Positions 9,664 to 18,437 of a stretch of DNA of 64,000 nucleotides are shown one piece after another (the first letter of the stretch is position 1; each line of letters starts with the position of its first letter). The notes under the pieces are model-generated. The model made no database searches and had not been told where the DNA came from. It saw nothing but the letters and a program-made list of their open reading frames with translations. The position numbers and the translations under genes were made by a program. Source of the DNA: Salegentibacter echinorum (GTDB lineage Bacteria; Bacteroidota; Bacteroidia; Flavobacteriales; Flavobacteriaceae); NCBI RefSeq assembly GCF_900129445.1, contig NZ_FQVT01000008.1, positions 1-64,000 of the forward strand, given 5' to 3'.

Positions 9664-9702
9664 AAGCAGTCCCAATAAATATATTTGAGACTGCTTATTT
9701 TA
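9664..9702 (+). terminator. Rho-independent terminator of the efflux operon
   Basis: Perfect 8-bp arms AAGCAGTC (9664-9671) and GACTGCTT (9689-9696) flank a 17-base AT-rich loop and are followed by ATTTTATTT. It lies 40 bases after the channel gene stop. Confidence 0.7.
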
Positions 9703-9820
9703 TTTAATATTCTTATCTTATTAGTGTTCTCATCGAATAGTCATTGGAATACTACAATTTTAAACCTTAAGCTCTTATACCTATTTTATCATCTAACTCT
9801 CAGCAATAAAAGAACTGCGA

Positions 9821-10933
9821 ATGAGAAACAACTACACTTTTAGAACCATAAGACTTGCTAACAAATACCCGCTTTTAACCAGCATTATAAAACAAGTGGT
9901 TTTCTGGATAATTGCATTCTCTTTACTGGTCATTATTATTCATTTAAATGCGCTATCCATCTTTAAAACAATAGACCGGGATTTTAATATAACTTTTAGC
10001 TCTTTAATTTCTTTTGTTTTATTTGCCGGTCTCTCTCTGGGCGTATCCCTGGGGATTATAGACGGGTTATTAGAAAAAAGATATTTCAAAAACAGGCCTT
10101 TGGGGATTAGTATCCTTATTGGGAGCTTATTATATTTTATAGTCCTTATTGGGATTGTCACGCTTACAAGAAAGGTATTTCTTGAACACGCCGGCTCGTT
10201 CTTCTTTGATGAAACCACCGCTCTTGTCTTAGATAAAAATTGGAAGTACTACTATTTTATCTTATTAATTTATACCTTTTTTATGACGCTGGTCATGAGC
10301 TTTATTAACCAGATGAGTAAAAAATTTGGTCCCGGTCTACTTCTTCCTTTCCTTTTTGGGAGGTTTAGGCAGCCCAGGGAAGAGGAACGTATTTTCATGT
10401 TTCTCGATTTAGAAGCTTCCACTAAACTTGCCGAGAATCTGGGACATATTAAATACAGTTCCCTTATTCAGGATTGTTTTTTGGACATCAATAAAAAGGT
10501 TAAAGATTATAATGCTGAAATTTATCAATATGTAGGCGATGAAATTGTTGTAAGCTGGCCACTAAATAGCTTTAGAAATCTCAATTGTATTGATTTCTTT
10601 TTTAGTGTACAAAAACAATTTCGGGAGCGCGAAGCGTTTTACCTGAGCAAATATAAAAGTTTGCCATTTTTTAAAGCGGGAGTCCATGCGGGCATGGTAA
10701 CCGCTGTAGAAGTAGGAGATGTAAAACGGGATATTGCCTATCACGGGGATACTCTTAATGTAGCTGCCAGGTTGGAAAAACTCTGCGGAATCTATAAAAA
10801 ACCCATTCTTATTTCTGAAGCAGTTAAAAATCTGCAAAAAGATAAATCTAAATATAACATTTCTTCCCTGGGCATTAAAACTCTTACCGGAAGAGAATCT
10901 AAAATCGAAATTTTTAGTATTCAAAAAGTATAA
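9821..10933 (+). CDS. Membrane-bound class III adenylate/guanylate cyclase
   Basis: A 370-residue protein with four hydrophobic segments in residues 20-170 and a C-terminal class III nucleotidyl cyclase domain from about residue 185. The two metal-binding aspartates appear in FMFLDLEAS and YVGDEIVVSW; the later HAGMVTAVEVG and GDTLNVAARLEKLC blocks complete the catalytic core and the transition-state Asn/Arg. The membrane part is the Bacteroidota type that lacks a known sensor domain. ATP versus GTP cannot be settled by eye. It ends 7 bases before the PAP2 gene, suggesting co-transcription. No cNMP-binding regulator was seen nearby. Confidence 0.85.
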   Translation: MRNNYTFRTIRLANKYPLLTSIIKQVVFWIIAFSLLVIIIHLNALSIFKTIDRDFNITFSSLISFVLFAGLSLGVSLGIIDGLLEKRYFKNRPLGISILIGSLLYFIVLIGIVTLTRKVFLEHAGSFFFDETTALVLDKNWKYYYFILLIYTFFMTLVMSFINQMSKKFGPGLLLPFLFGRFRQPREEERIFMFLDLEASTKLAENLGHIKYSSLIQDCFLDINKKVKDYNAEIYQYVGDEIVVSWPLNSFRNLNCIDFFFSVQKQFREREAFYLSKYKSLPFFKAGVHAGMVTAVEVGDVKRDIAYHGDTLNVAARLEKLCGIYKKPILISEAVKNLQKDKSKYNISSLGIKTLTGRESKIEIFSIQKV

Positions 10934-10940
10934 AATAACC

Positions 10941-11783
10941 ATGCGGAATTTCTTTTTATTTATTTGCTCTTTTTTTTTATTGATGAGCTCGACGTATAGC
11001 CAGGACAGTATTTTAATAAAAGAAAATACCCTTTCTACCTGGGAGTTATTAAAATATGATGGAGTTAGCGCATTTAATGGTCTCACCACCACTTACACTC
11101 GTCCATTACAATGGAAGAAGGACGATTTTATTACTGCTGGAGCCATTGTCCTGGGTACCGGTGCATTGTATTTAATAGATGATGATGCCAAAAAATGGTT
11201 TGGTACCCAGGAGAAGAATGTGCCAGACGTTATAAAAGAATTCGGATGGTACTTCGGAAATCCACAAAATGTCTATGCTGCTCATGGAGCGCTATATCTA
11301 TACGGTTTATTTACAAAAAATGAGAAAATAAGAAAAACAGGCGTGCTTTTACTGTCTGCGGTTTCTACCGCGGGACTTATACAAACCATCTCTAAAACTG
11401 CAACGGGACGTTCCAGACCGGGAAATAACGAAGGAAAAGGCAAGTTTAAACCCTTTAGCAAGGAAGGTGTTTACCATAGTTTCCCATCGGGACATACCAT
11501 TTTATCGGTTACCACGGCTTATGCCATTGCTAAACAATTCGATAATCCCTTCGTAAAAGCAGGAATTTATGGTGTGGGTATGATTACCCCACTTTCCAGA
11601 ATTTGGGCTGGTGCTCACTGGTTGTCAGACGTGGGTTTAAGTATCGCCATAAGCGTATTAGTGGTAGAAACAATAGACACCTATCTCAATGAAGAAAGGG
11701 ATTATGGAAAAAAGCCTCAAAATAAAATTAGCTGGAAATTGAATGTAGGTCTTGGTCAGGTAGGAATTACGGGGTCTTTTTAA
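10941..11783 (+). CDS. PAP2 family phosphatase
   Basis: Acid phosphatase/lipid phosphatase fold. The three catalytic blocks are complete: the Lys and Arg-Pro of KTATGRSRP (from residue 152), PSGH at 182-185, and SRIWAGAHWLSD from residue 219 with the second catalytic His and the final Asp. A cleavable signal peptide (residues 1-20, ending TYSQ) and weak hydrophobic helices suggest a periplasmic or membrane-associated enzyme acting on undecaprenyl- or phospholipid phosphates. 280 residues. It lies 7 bases after the cyclase gene. The substrate is not known. Confidence 0.87.
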   Translation: MRNFFLFICSFFLLMSSTYSQDSILIKENTLSTWELLKYDGVSAFNGLTTTYTRPLQWKKDDFITAGAIVLGTGALYLIDDDAKKWFGTQEKNVPDVIKEFGWYFGNPQNVYAAHGALYLYGLFTKNEKIRKTGVLLLSAVSTAGLIQTISKTATGRSRPGNNEGKGKFKPFSKEGVYHSFPSGHTILSVTTAYAIAKQFDNPFVKAGIYGVGMITPLSRIWAGAHWLSDVGLSIAISVLVVETIDTYLNEERDYGKKPQNKISWKLNVGLGQVGITGSF

Positions 11784-11973
11784 AATTCAGTTAGTAAACT
11801 ATCTGAGTATGAACCCACAAAATATTCTAATAAAAATAATTTGGATTTCAAGACAAGCCCAGGAGCATTTAAATCTCAATTATTGAGTAAATTACAAGTA
11901 CAATTGCTATTTTTAGGGTTGAAATAAAAATTTGAGGAAGTCAAATTCCTGGAAAGTATTCAAACTAACAGTA

Positions 11974-12270
11974 ATGAAAAGTAACTTCAGCGAAATTATA
12001 AAAGATGAAAAACCGGTATTGATAGATTTCTATGCCGATTGGTGTGGTCCCTGCAAAAGCCTGGCTCCAATTTTAAAAGAAGTAAAAGCCACCCTGGGAG
12101 ATGAGATTAAGATCGTAAAAATTGATGTAGATAAAAATCAAGAGCTGGCCGGTAAATACCAGGTGCGAGGCGTACCTACTATGATACTGTTTAGAAACGG
12201 CCAACAGCTTTGGCGCCAATCTGGTGTTTTACAAAAAGACCAAATCCTGGAAGTGATTAAGTCTCATTAA
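11974..12270 (+). CDS. trxA: Thioredoxin
   Basis: Small cytoplasmic dithiol reductant of 98 residues with the canonical WCGPC site (C24 and C27), preceded by DFYADW, and the cis-Pro loop RGVPTMILF. The reading frame is open to a TTG at 11932, but the ATG at 11974 gives the normal thioredoxin length and N-terminus and is chosen. No neighbour shares its function. The family is certain; whether it is the main cellular thioredoxin or a dedicated one cannot be told. Confidence 0.92.
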   Translation: MKSNFSEIIKDEKPVLIDFYADWCGPCKSLAPILKEVKATLGDEIKIVKIDVDKNQELAGKYQVRGVPTMILFRNGQQLWRQSGVLQKDQILEVIKSH

Positions 12271-12327
12271 AACTATGGAAAATATCTTTCTGCAAATCCC
12301 GTGGTCTTTTACAAACCAAAGTCACAC

Positions 12328-12609
12328 CTAGGCCATAACCTTTTGAAATTCGGGTGTTTTCTCCATAAGATTCTTAGCAAAAGAACAAAGCGGGATCACC
12401 TTTAATTTGTTTTCTTTTGCAAAATCTATGGTAGCTGCTAAAAGCTTTTTAGCTATACCACGCGCTCTAAAATTGGGGGCTACTTCAGTGTGATCTATAA
12501 TAATCGTGTTTTGTCCTGCCCAGGTATAAATAATTTCACCAGCTTTTTCATTATTTCTAATTGCTTTAAAGCGACCTCTATTTTCTTCTTGTATTTGCTT
12601 AATTTCCAT
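12328..12609 (-). CDS. Short GNAT-type N-acetyltransferase
   Basis: A 93-residue protein of the short GNAT class (YjdJ-like, Acetyltransf_CG). The acetyl-CoA site is visible as VAPNFRARGIAKKLL, preceded by IIDHTEV. This family lacks the N-terminal helices of full GNAT enzymes and its substrate is unknown. It is a single gene on the minus strand, convergent with thioredoxin across 57 bases. The start at 12609 is an ATG and gives the usual length. Confidence 0.83.
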   Translation of the reverse strand: MEIKQIQEENRGRFKAIRNNEKAGEIIYTWAGQNTIIIDHTEVAPNFRARGIAKKLLAATIDFAKENKLKVIPLCSFAKNLMEKTPEFQKVMA

Positions 12610-12819
12610 AACTAATTCTTTAAAAATGGTTATAGTTTAGCGCTACGTTTTAAATATTTTGGCTCCTCATTTAAAAACTTTCGTGTTAAACCTGTTTTGA
12701 GCCAGGAATTTTAATTCTAAGGGAGAGATTCATTCTACGTTGGAATGAGAGTTCATTCCCACTGTACCCGCTATATTAGATTACAGTCTTAAAATTCATT
12801 TATACTCAACTTATTTTAA

Positions 12820-13293
12820 CTATTTCTTCCAGTACTTATATGGATTTTTGCTTAATTGAGAATTATAAAACCTGGTATCCCCGGTAACCTCTTCTCCCAA
12901 CCAATTTGGTTTTTCAAAACTATCAGTTTTATTGTTAAGCTCAATTTCAGCAACAATTAAACCTTCATTTTCCCCGTAGAATTCGTCAATTTCAAAAGTG
13001 AAATTTCCCTTTTTCACCAGGTAACGATCTTTTACAATCATTCCCGGTTCACATAGCGCTAATAATTGTGTGGCTTCATTCGCGTCTATTTCTTTTTCCC
13101 ATTCAAACCGACTTAAACCATCTGCGGTAGATTTTCCCTTTATAGTCAAAAAAGCTGTAGACCCGGTAATTCTCACCCTTACAGTACGTTCGGGATGTGT
13201 GTTTAAAAAGCCTTGTTTAATCGTATATTTTTGGTGGGAATCATCTTTAAATTCTGTTGAAACCACTCTATATTTTCGTTCAATTTCCTCCAT
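12820..13293 (-). CDS. CYTH domain protein (probable inorganic triphosphatase)
   Basis: A 157-residue single-domain CYTH protein. The N-terminal EIERKYRV carries the ExExK signature, followed by alternating charged strands (VRVRI, TIKGK, EWEKEI, DRYLVKK, EIDEF, AEIEL) that line the triphosphate tunnel. Members hydrolyse tripolyphosphate or thiamine triphosphate; a few are class IV adenylate cyclases, and the sequence does not decide. Its start overlaps the end of the upstream oxidoreductase gene by 14 bases, so the two form an operon. Confidence 0.85.
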   Translation of the reverse strand: MEEIERKYRVVSTEFKDDSHQKYTIKQGFLNTHPERTVRVRITGSTAFLTIKGKSTADGLSRFEWEKEIDANEATQLLALCEPGMIVKDRYLVKKGNFTFEIDEFYGENEGLIVAEIELNNKTDSFEKPNWLGEEVTGDTRFYNSQLSKNPYKYWKK

Positions 13294-13957
13294 AATTCGA
13301 ATTGGCTATATTTTTTATTTCATCGGAAGGAATCCGTTTTAAACTCAATTCTGATGAATTAGTAATTTTCACCATAGCTTCGGCAATACTTTCGGCAGAA
13401 ATCGATTTGTATTTCCGCAAAGTTCCCAGAAAAAAGGGATTGAGAAAATTAAGCATGATTTTACCTACTTTTTCACTAGACCGGTTTTCTTTTCTTTCCC
13501 CGGTTATAAGCGAAGGCTGCAAGATATAGGTGTTTTTAATTTCCTGCGCCAGCACTTCATCTTCCATCTTACCTTTGGTTCGATTGTAGAACATACGGCT
13601 TTTGGGATTAGCTCCTAGCGCAGATACCACTGAAAAAGTGTCTATGTTATTTTCTTTGCATAACTTAGCTGCCGCGATTGGAATCCCCCTGTCTATACTA
13701 CTGTATTTCTTTTCGTCTGGCGTTTTACTTTTGGTCGTTCCTATACAGCAAAAGACTTCATCTGCCGTAAACTTATCTTTTTCTTCTTTCAATTTTAAAA
13801 GATCAACCAGGTGCTCTTCAATTTTAGGATGATTTATTTCTACAGATTTCCTGGAAAATAACTTAATCTTTTCATAACGATCGTCTTCCAGTAAATTATG
13901 AAGTAACAAGCCACCGGTGAGTCCGGTAGCTCCTAATATTATTGCTGTTTTTGGCAT
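13280..13957 (-). CDS. NAD(P)-binding Rossmann-fold oxidoreductase (HTATIP2/atypical SDR-like)
   Basis: A 225-residue atypical short-chain dehydrogenase. The N-terminal dinucleotide motif GATGLTGG (residues 9-16) is intact, followed by a basic FSRK that favours NADP. VFCCIGTTKSKTP matches the HTATIP2/NAD(P)H-binding subgroup, and YNRTKGKMEDEV holds the YxxxK-like position with Arg-Thr between. The substrate is unknown. It is the first gene of a two-gene operon with the CYTH protein. Confidence 0.82.
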   Translation of the reverse strand: MPKTAIILGATGLTGGLLLHNLLEDDRYEKIKLFSRKSVEINHPKIEEHLVDLLKLKEEKDKFTADEVFCCIGTTKSKTPDEKKYSSIDRGIPIAAAKLCKENNIDTFSVVSALGANPKSRMFYNRTKGKMEDEVLAQEIKNTYILQPSLITGERKENRSSEKVGKIMLNFLNPFFLGTLRKYKSISAESIAEAMVKITNSSELSLKRIPSDEIKNIANSNYGGN

Positions 13958-14183
13958 AATTGGTCTTTTGTTTTTTCTCTATTTAAGGTCTAATTCTGCA
14001 ATCTTCTTACTTGTGCAAAGAACCTATTTAATAATTTTCTTTCTATTAAATTAAGTTAGTTAAATTATATGTTTTTATCTATAGCCCTAACGAAACTTTA
14101 AGAAAGGAAATGTCATATGCAAGTTTCGTTTGGAAAAAGATACTCCTCTGCCTACCGAATAAGTAAATCAATTCGTTTTTCTC

Positions 14184-14216
14184 TTTAGTTCGGTAAATGG
14201 AAGTTTACTAAATTTG
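14184..14216 (+). promoter_or_regulatory. dinB promoter with inverted repeat
   Basis: The -7 box TAAATTTG (14209-14216) is perfect and ends only 4 bases before the GTG start, so the transcript is likely nearly leaderless. Overlapping it on the upstream side is GTAAA-TGGAAG-TTTAC (14193-14208), a short inverted repeat that could bind a damage-responsive repressor. The repressor is not known. Confidence 0.55.
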
Positions 14217-14220
14217 CATT

Positions 14221-15324
14221 GTGAGCACCGAACTTCCCATTCGCAAAATCATCCATATTGATATGGATGCCTTTTATGCCTCGGTAGCGCAATTAGACGA
14301 CCCTAGCTTACGCGATAAAGCGATTGCCGTTGGCGGGAATGAGCAGCGGGGCGTGGTAACTGCAGCAAGTTATGAAGCGCGTAAGTTTGGCGTAAAAAGC
14401 GCCATGAGTAGTGTTTTGGCAAAGCGCAACTGTCCGCATCTTATTTTTGTAAAACCAAATTTTGAGCGATATCGCGAAATTTCCAAACGTATAAGGGAAA
14501 TTTTCTTAGAATATACCGAGCTTGTAGAACCGCTCTCTTTAGATGAAGCATATCTTGATGTAACCGAGAATAAAAAGGGAAATCCCAGTGCAAGTTTGCT
14601 TGCGCGCGAGATTAGGAAAGAGATCAAAGAAAAAACAGGCCTAAATGCTTCTGCCGGGATATCTATCAACAAATTTATTGCAAAGGTAGCCAGCGATATT
14701 AATAAACCCAACGGACAAAAAACGGTTGGTCCTGAGGAGGTTGAGGAGTTTCTAGAAGTTTTGGATATTAGGAAGTTTCACGGTGTAGGCAAAGTTACAG
14801 CCGAAAAGATGTATAAACTTGGAATTTTCACCGGAAAAGACCTAAAACAAAAATCCCGGGAATATTTAATCGAAAAATTTGGAAAAAACGGTACGCATTA
14901 TTTTAACGTGGTTCGAGGTGTGCACCTAAGTGCCGTAAAACCCAACCGAATTAGAAAATCTGTTGGAGCTGAACGCACCTTTAATGAAAATATTTCTTCA
15001 GAAATATTTATGTTGGAACGTCTGGAAAACATTGCAGGAGAAATAGAAAAAAGGCTTGGCAAAAATAATATAGCCGGAAAAACAATTACCTTAAAAATAA
15101 AATACAGCGATTTTACGCAACAAACCCGCAGTAAAACCATTAACCATTATATCGCCAACAAAGATTTAATCCTTGAAATCGCCAAAGAACTGCTCTACCA
15201 GGAAAAAATGCGCAACTCTGTGCGACTTTTGGGAATTTCACTTTCTAATTTAAATACCGATAAGGCAAACAAAAAACCAATTGAAGAAAAAGAAATTGAA
15301 GTTCAGTTAAAATTTGAATTTTAG
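14221..15324 (+). CDS. dinB: DNA polymerase IV
   Basis: Y-family translesion polymerase, 367 residues. The catalytic blocks HIDMDAFYASV (residues 12-22) and EPLSLDEAYLDVT (near 100-112) supply the metal-binding acidic residues; GISINKFIAKVASD and the helix-hairpin-helix FHGVGKVTAEKMYKLGI follow, then the little-finger domain. The C-terminal beta-clamp peptide is presumably the final QLKFEF. Translation starts at GTG 14221, matching the family N-terminus and the promoter position. Single gene. Confidence 0.95.
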   Translation: MSTELPIRKIIHIDMDAFYASVAQLDDPSLRDKAIAVGGNEQRGVVTAASYEARKFGVKSAMSSVLAKRNCPHLIFVKPNFERYREISKRIREIFLEYTELVEPLSLDEAYLDVTENKKGNPSASLLAREIRKEIKEKTGLNASAGISINKFIAKVASDINKPNGQKTVGPEEVEEFLEVLDIRKFHGVGKVTAEKMYKLGIFTGKDLKQKSREYLIEKFGKNGTHYFNVVRGVHLSAVKPNRIRKSVGAERTFNENISSEIFMLERLENIAGEIEKRLGKNNIAGKTITLKIKYSDFTQQTRSKTINHYIANKDLILEIAKELLYQEKMRNSVRLLGISLSNLNTDKANKKPIEEKEIEVQLKFEF

Positions 15325-15684
15325 AATGTCGGTTATGTGTTTGGTGTTTGAATCAACAAAATAGCGTATCACCACATTAACCCATTATCTTATAATCGAA
15401 ATTATCACAAAAATAGGTCAACATTTTAATTGGTGTTTATAATTCTATGTTCTATAAATAATACTAAGTTTCTTTAGTTTTATTTATCATATTTAAGATT
15501 ATGATTTAAAGACACATTATACTAAAACCTAAAAAATAAAATATGTTAATTTTTTAACATCTATATTTTTGCAATATTCAAAAAAAAAATAGGTTTGCAC
15601 TTAACAAATCTTTAACACCTACTGTAATGAGAAAAAATACTTCAGTATTACGAACTAAAAATTTCACAAATAAAGAATGGTAGC
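15325..15684 (+). other. 360-base spacer with promoter-like box and possible leader ORF
   Basis: A long AT-rich gap before an outer-membrane protein gene. It has a perfect -7 box TATTTTTG at 15564-15571, a possible 18-codon ORF (15627-15683), and near 15371-15390 a fragment of the accacattaacccattatc type that resembles the degenerate repeat at 16465-16507. Nothing else was recognised. Confidence 0.5.
15627..15683 (+). CDS. Possible 18-residue leader ORF
   Basis: ATG at 15627 opens an 18-codon frame ending in TAG one base before the ATG of the following outer-membrane protein gene. It lies downstream of the -7 box at 15564, so it would be in the transcript. The peptide is basic and polar and matches no family I know. 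It may be chance; the tight 1-base spacing is the only argument for translation. Confidence 0.25.
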   Translation: MRKNTSVLRTKNFTNKEW

Positions 15685-16275
15685 ATGAAAAGTTTTTATT
15701 TTTGCAGCGTTTTTCTATTCTTATTTATTTCCTTTAATGGCTTAAATGCACAACAAAGTGTTGGCGATCAAAAAAAGTGGTATTCCACAGCTGAAATTGA
15801 AGGAATCATACCTTATGAAGCGAGATATGATTATGGAATAGAAAATCGAGGTAGATCTGTTGACCTTAACAAAGATCTAAGTTTAGGATTATTATATACT
15901 TTTAATTATATGGTATTCAATAAACTTAGCCTTGGTGTTGTGGGAGGCTTCCAGGCACATTTTAACCCTAATTTTAATATGCCTAAAATTGGTGGAACTA
16001 TACGGTATTTTTTTGTTGACCAGAACAATGTATATGTTTATTTACACGATGCGGTAGATATTTCCCTCGATAAGTCTCAATTTGATTATGGTAATAATTT
16101 TAGGTTCGGCTTAGGTTTTCCTGTTCTAAAAAGAGAAGGTTTTAATATTAACACAAATCTTTTCTTTGAACAGAATTATTTAAGTTTAAATGGAAGTGAT
16201 CCAATAATTATTGATGAAGATCCCGGTAATATTTTTTATAAATCCCTGGGACTAAGTTTGGGAATCAAATTTTAG
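15685..16275 (+). CDS. Outer-membrane beta-barrel protein of unknown function
   Basis: 196 residues with a clear signal peptide (residues 1-22, ending LNAQ) and a body of alternating hydrophobic/polar strands typical of a small 8-stranded barrel; it ends GLSLGIKF with a terminal aromatic, the usual barrel insertion signal. No family was recognised. It is followed by a strong terminator at 16292. Function unknown; surface location inferred. Confidence 0.7.
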   Translation: MKSFYFCSVFLFLFISFNGLNAQQSVGDQKKWYSTAEIEGIIPYEARYDYGIENRGRSVDLNKDLSLGLLYTFNYMVFNKLSLGVVGGFQAHFNPNFNMPKIGGTIRYFFVDQNNVYVYLHDAVDISLDKSQFDYGNNFRFGLGFPVLKREGFNINTNLFFEQNYLSLNGSDPIIIDEDPGNIFYKSLGLSLGIKF

Positions 16276-16291
16276 ATAGAATTATAGAAAC

Positions 16292-16341
16292 AAAAAAAGC
16301 CACAAACTTGCTACTATTAGCGCGTTTATGGCTTTTTTTAT
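16292..16341 (+). terminator. Rho-independent terminator
   Basis: An A-run followed by AGCCA pairs with TGGCT and a T-run; the arms are extended by AAAC/GTTT after one mismatch, with a 14-base loop. It ends the transcript of the beta-barrel gene, and the symmetry could allow it to act on both strands. Confidence 0.65.
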
Positions 16342-16464
16342 TTAATTCTTGGGTTTTAAATTCCTTGCGGTCAATTCAAAGCATAAGGTTCAAAATTAAG
16401 ATTTCACTAAAATAGATCACTGCAAACCGAGACTGCCAACTTCATTTGGTTTTTCCAATTACAT

Positions 16465-16507
16465 TGACATATCAACCCATCAGCATATCAGCACATTACC
16501 ATATTAA
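16465..16507. repeat. Degenerate short tandem repeat (catatcaac/catcagcat type)
   Basis: Roughly 9-10-base units of the form cat-at-caac, cat-cag, cat-at-cag, cac-att-ac run just downstream of the pyk stop codon. A similar fragment lies at about 15371-15390. It looks like a decayed microsatellite of a type common in Bacteroidota intergenic DNA. Confidence 0.4.
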
Positions 16508-16509
16508 CA

Positions 16510-17949
16510 TCACTCTATCTCAGAAACCCTAAGTGTGTTTACCATCCCTTTATCACCAATGGGCATTGCGGCCAGGTTAATGGTGAAATCGCCTATTTCA
16601 ACATAGCTTTTTTCTTTTGCAATCCGGTTAATATCGTCTATGGTTTCATCTGTACTTACAAATTTATCATAGTAGAAGGCTTTCACTCCCCAAAGTAAAT
16701 TTAGCTGGGAAAGGATTCTCGTATTGGAGGTAAATACCAGAATATGTGCTTCTGGCCTCCAGGCCGAAATCTGGAAAGCGGTATATCCACTATTGGTTAA
16801 AGTACAAATTGCTTTGGCTTTAATTTCATTTGCCATATGCGCAGCGTGATAACATACAGATTTTGTAATATATCGTTTGGTACGCACGTGCGGTGGGTCG
16901 TGTGGTACGTTAATTAAGGGGGAGCTTTCTACAGTTTCCAAAATTTGAGTCATTTTTTCAATAACCTGTACGGGATATTGTCCTACCGATGTTTCTCCAC
17001 TAAGCATTACCGCATCTGCTCCATCCATTACCGAGTTGGCGACATCGTTAACCTCTGCCCTGGTTGGCGTAAGACTGCTAATCATCGTCTCCATCATTTG
17101 GGTAGCAATAATCACAGGAATACGGGCTTTTTTAGCGGTAAGCACTAATTTCTTCTGAATCAACGGAACCTCCTGGGCAGGAATTTCCACTCCCAAGTCA
17201 CCTCGGGCAACCATTAAACCATCACAGTAAGCAACAATTTTATCAATATTACTAACACCTTCCGGTTTCTCAATTTTAGCAATAATCGGGATCTTAAATT
17301 CACTATGTTCGCTAATAAGGTCCTGCAATTCTTTTAGATCTTCGGCGTGTCGCACAAAAGAGAGTGCCATCCAATCCACCTGCTGTTCACAAGCAAAAAT
17401 GGCATCTTTCACGTCCTTTTTTGTTAAAGCAGGAAGAGAAATATTAGTATTGGGAAGGTTTACTCCTTTTTTAGATTTTAAAGGACCACCCTGAATTACT
17501 TTGGTTTTTACCTCATCCTTCTTATTGGAGCTTATTACTTCAAAGATTAATTTTCCGTCATCCAATAAGATTCGTTCACCGGCAGAAACATCTTCTGGAA
17601 AAGTCTCATAATTCATATATACACGCTCTGCGGTGCCCTTAAATTCTTTTCCGGTTGCAAAGATGATCTCATCTCCTTCTTCAACTAAGACTTCATCTTT
17701 CATAACGCCTACCCGTAATTTTGGGCCTTGTAAATCCCCAAGAATAGCGGCATTATAACCTTTTTCCTTATTTAGGTCCCTAATCATTTTGATGCGTTCT
17801 TTAACATCGTCATAATTAGCGTGTGAAAAATTAATTCTAAACACATTTACTCCTGCCTGGAGCATTTTATCTAAAGTTTGTTTAGAACTTGTTGCCGGCC
17901 CCAGGGTGGCAACAATCTTTGTTTTCTTATCTGTTGGTGTTTTTGGCAT
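16510..17949 (-). CDS. pyk: Pyruvate kinase
   Basis: Last step of glycolysis, phosphoenolpyruvate plus ADP to pyruvate plus ATP. 479 residues. The TIM barrel opens TKIVATLGPAT, carries the active-site lysine in IIAKIEKPEG, the Mg-binding Glu and Asp around GLMVARGDLGVEIP, and the signature block MISSLTPTRAEVNDVANSVMDGADAVMLSGET. The B domain is inserted near residues 75-170, and the C-terminal allosteric domain is present. The start codon shares one base with the stop of the upstream IPExxxVDY gene, so translation is probably coupled. Confidence 0.97.
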   Translation of the reverse strand: MPKTPTDKKTKIVATLGPATSSKQTLDKMLQAGVNVFRINFSHANYDDVKERIKMIRDLNKEKGYNAAILGDLQGPKLRVGVMKDEVLVEEGDEIIFATGKEFKGTAERVYMNYETFPEDVSAGERILLDDGKLIFEVISSNKKDEVKTKVIQGGPLKSKKGVNLPNTNISLPALTKKDVKDAIFACEQQVDWMALSFVRHAEDLKELQDLISEHSEFKIPIIAKIEKPEGVSNIDKIVAYCDGLMVARGDLGVEIPAQEVPLIQKKLVLTAKKARIPVIIATQMMETMISSLTPTRAEVNDVANSVMDGADAVMLSGETSVGQYPVQVIEKMTQILETVESSPLINVPHDPPHVRTKRYITKSVCYHAAHMANEIKAKAICTLTNSGYTAFQISAWRPEAHILVFTSNTRILSQLNLLWGVKAFYYDKFVSTDETIDDINRIAKEKSYVEIGDFTINLAAMPIGDKGMVNTLRVSEIE

Positions 17950-18437
17950 TATTCAAAAATTAAATTTTGTTTAGATTTTAAAAAATCTGTATCAATTTTA
18001 TATACGGTTAAGACTTGTGGTATCTGGCCAATAGCGTGTACCAATTTATTTAGGTCTTTCCCATTTAACTCTTCCTCTATCTTAAGGAAAAAATCTACTT
18101 TTTTATACTCGGGTATTAAATTAACCTGCAGGGGGCGTACTTCTTCTTCTTCAAATAAAGAACCGGAACTCAACACCTTTTTTGGTTCACCTTTAAACTT
18201 GTTGGCCACCAAATGGTAAGACCGGTGATTTGCGAAATCTTTAAACGAAAAATGGGCATAGAATGCCTCTAAGGATTTATGGTTAAAATCTACGTCCTTT
18301 CGTTCCCTTTTTAATTGAAGGCCCAGAAACTCATTTATTAAATAAGCCATCCTGTAAGCCTCAATATTGCAGTATATAGCTATTAATCTAAAATCTTCCT
18401 CTTCAACTTCCTCCAGCAGGACTTTATGCGATTGCAT
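17949..18437 (-). CDS. IPExxxVDY family protein
   Basis: A 162-residue protein of a Bacteroidota-specific family named after its IPExxxVDY block, here IPEYKKVDFF near residue 108. The function is unknown. The sequence is soluble, acidic in the first third, with no signal peptide. It sits directly upstream of pyk (one-base overlap) and downstream of rnc, a gene order I know from other Flavobacteriia, which suggests a link to glycolysis or merely conserved synteny. Confidence 0.85.
   Translation of the reverse strand: MQSHKVLLEEVEEEDFRLIAIYCNIEAYRMAYLINEFLGLQLKRERKDVDFNHKSLEAFYAHFSFKDFANHRSYHLVANKFKGEPKKVLSSGSLFEEEEVRPLQVNLIPEYKKVDFFLKIEEELNGKDLNKLVHAIGQIPQVLTVYKIDTDFLKSKQNLIFE

Noticed and set aside
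10562-11092. 176-codon minus-strand frame across the cyclase and PAP2 genes
   Set aside because: It spans two well-supported plus-strand genes and has no recognisable domain.
12721-12770. Inverted GGAATGA/TCATTCC in the spacer before the CYTH gene's 3' end
   Set aside because: Short 7-bp arms without T-run or promoter; too weak to call.
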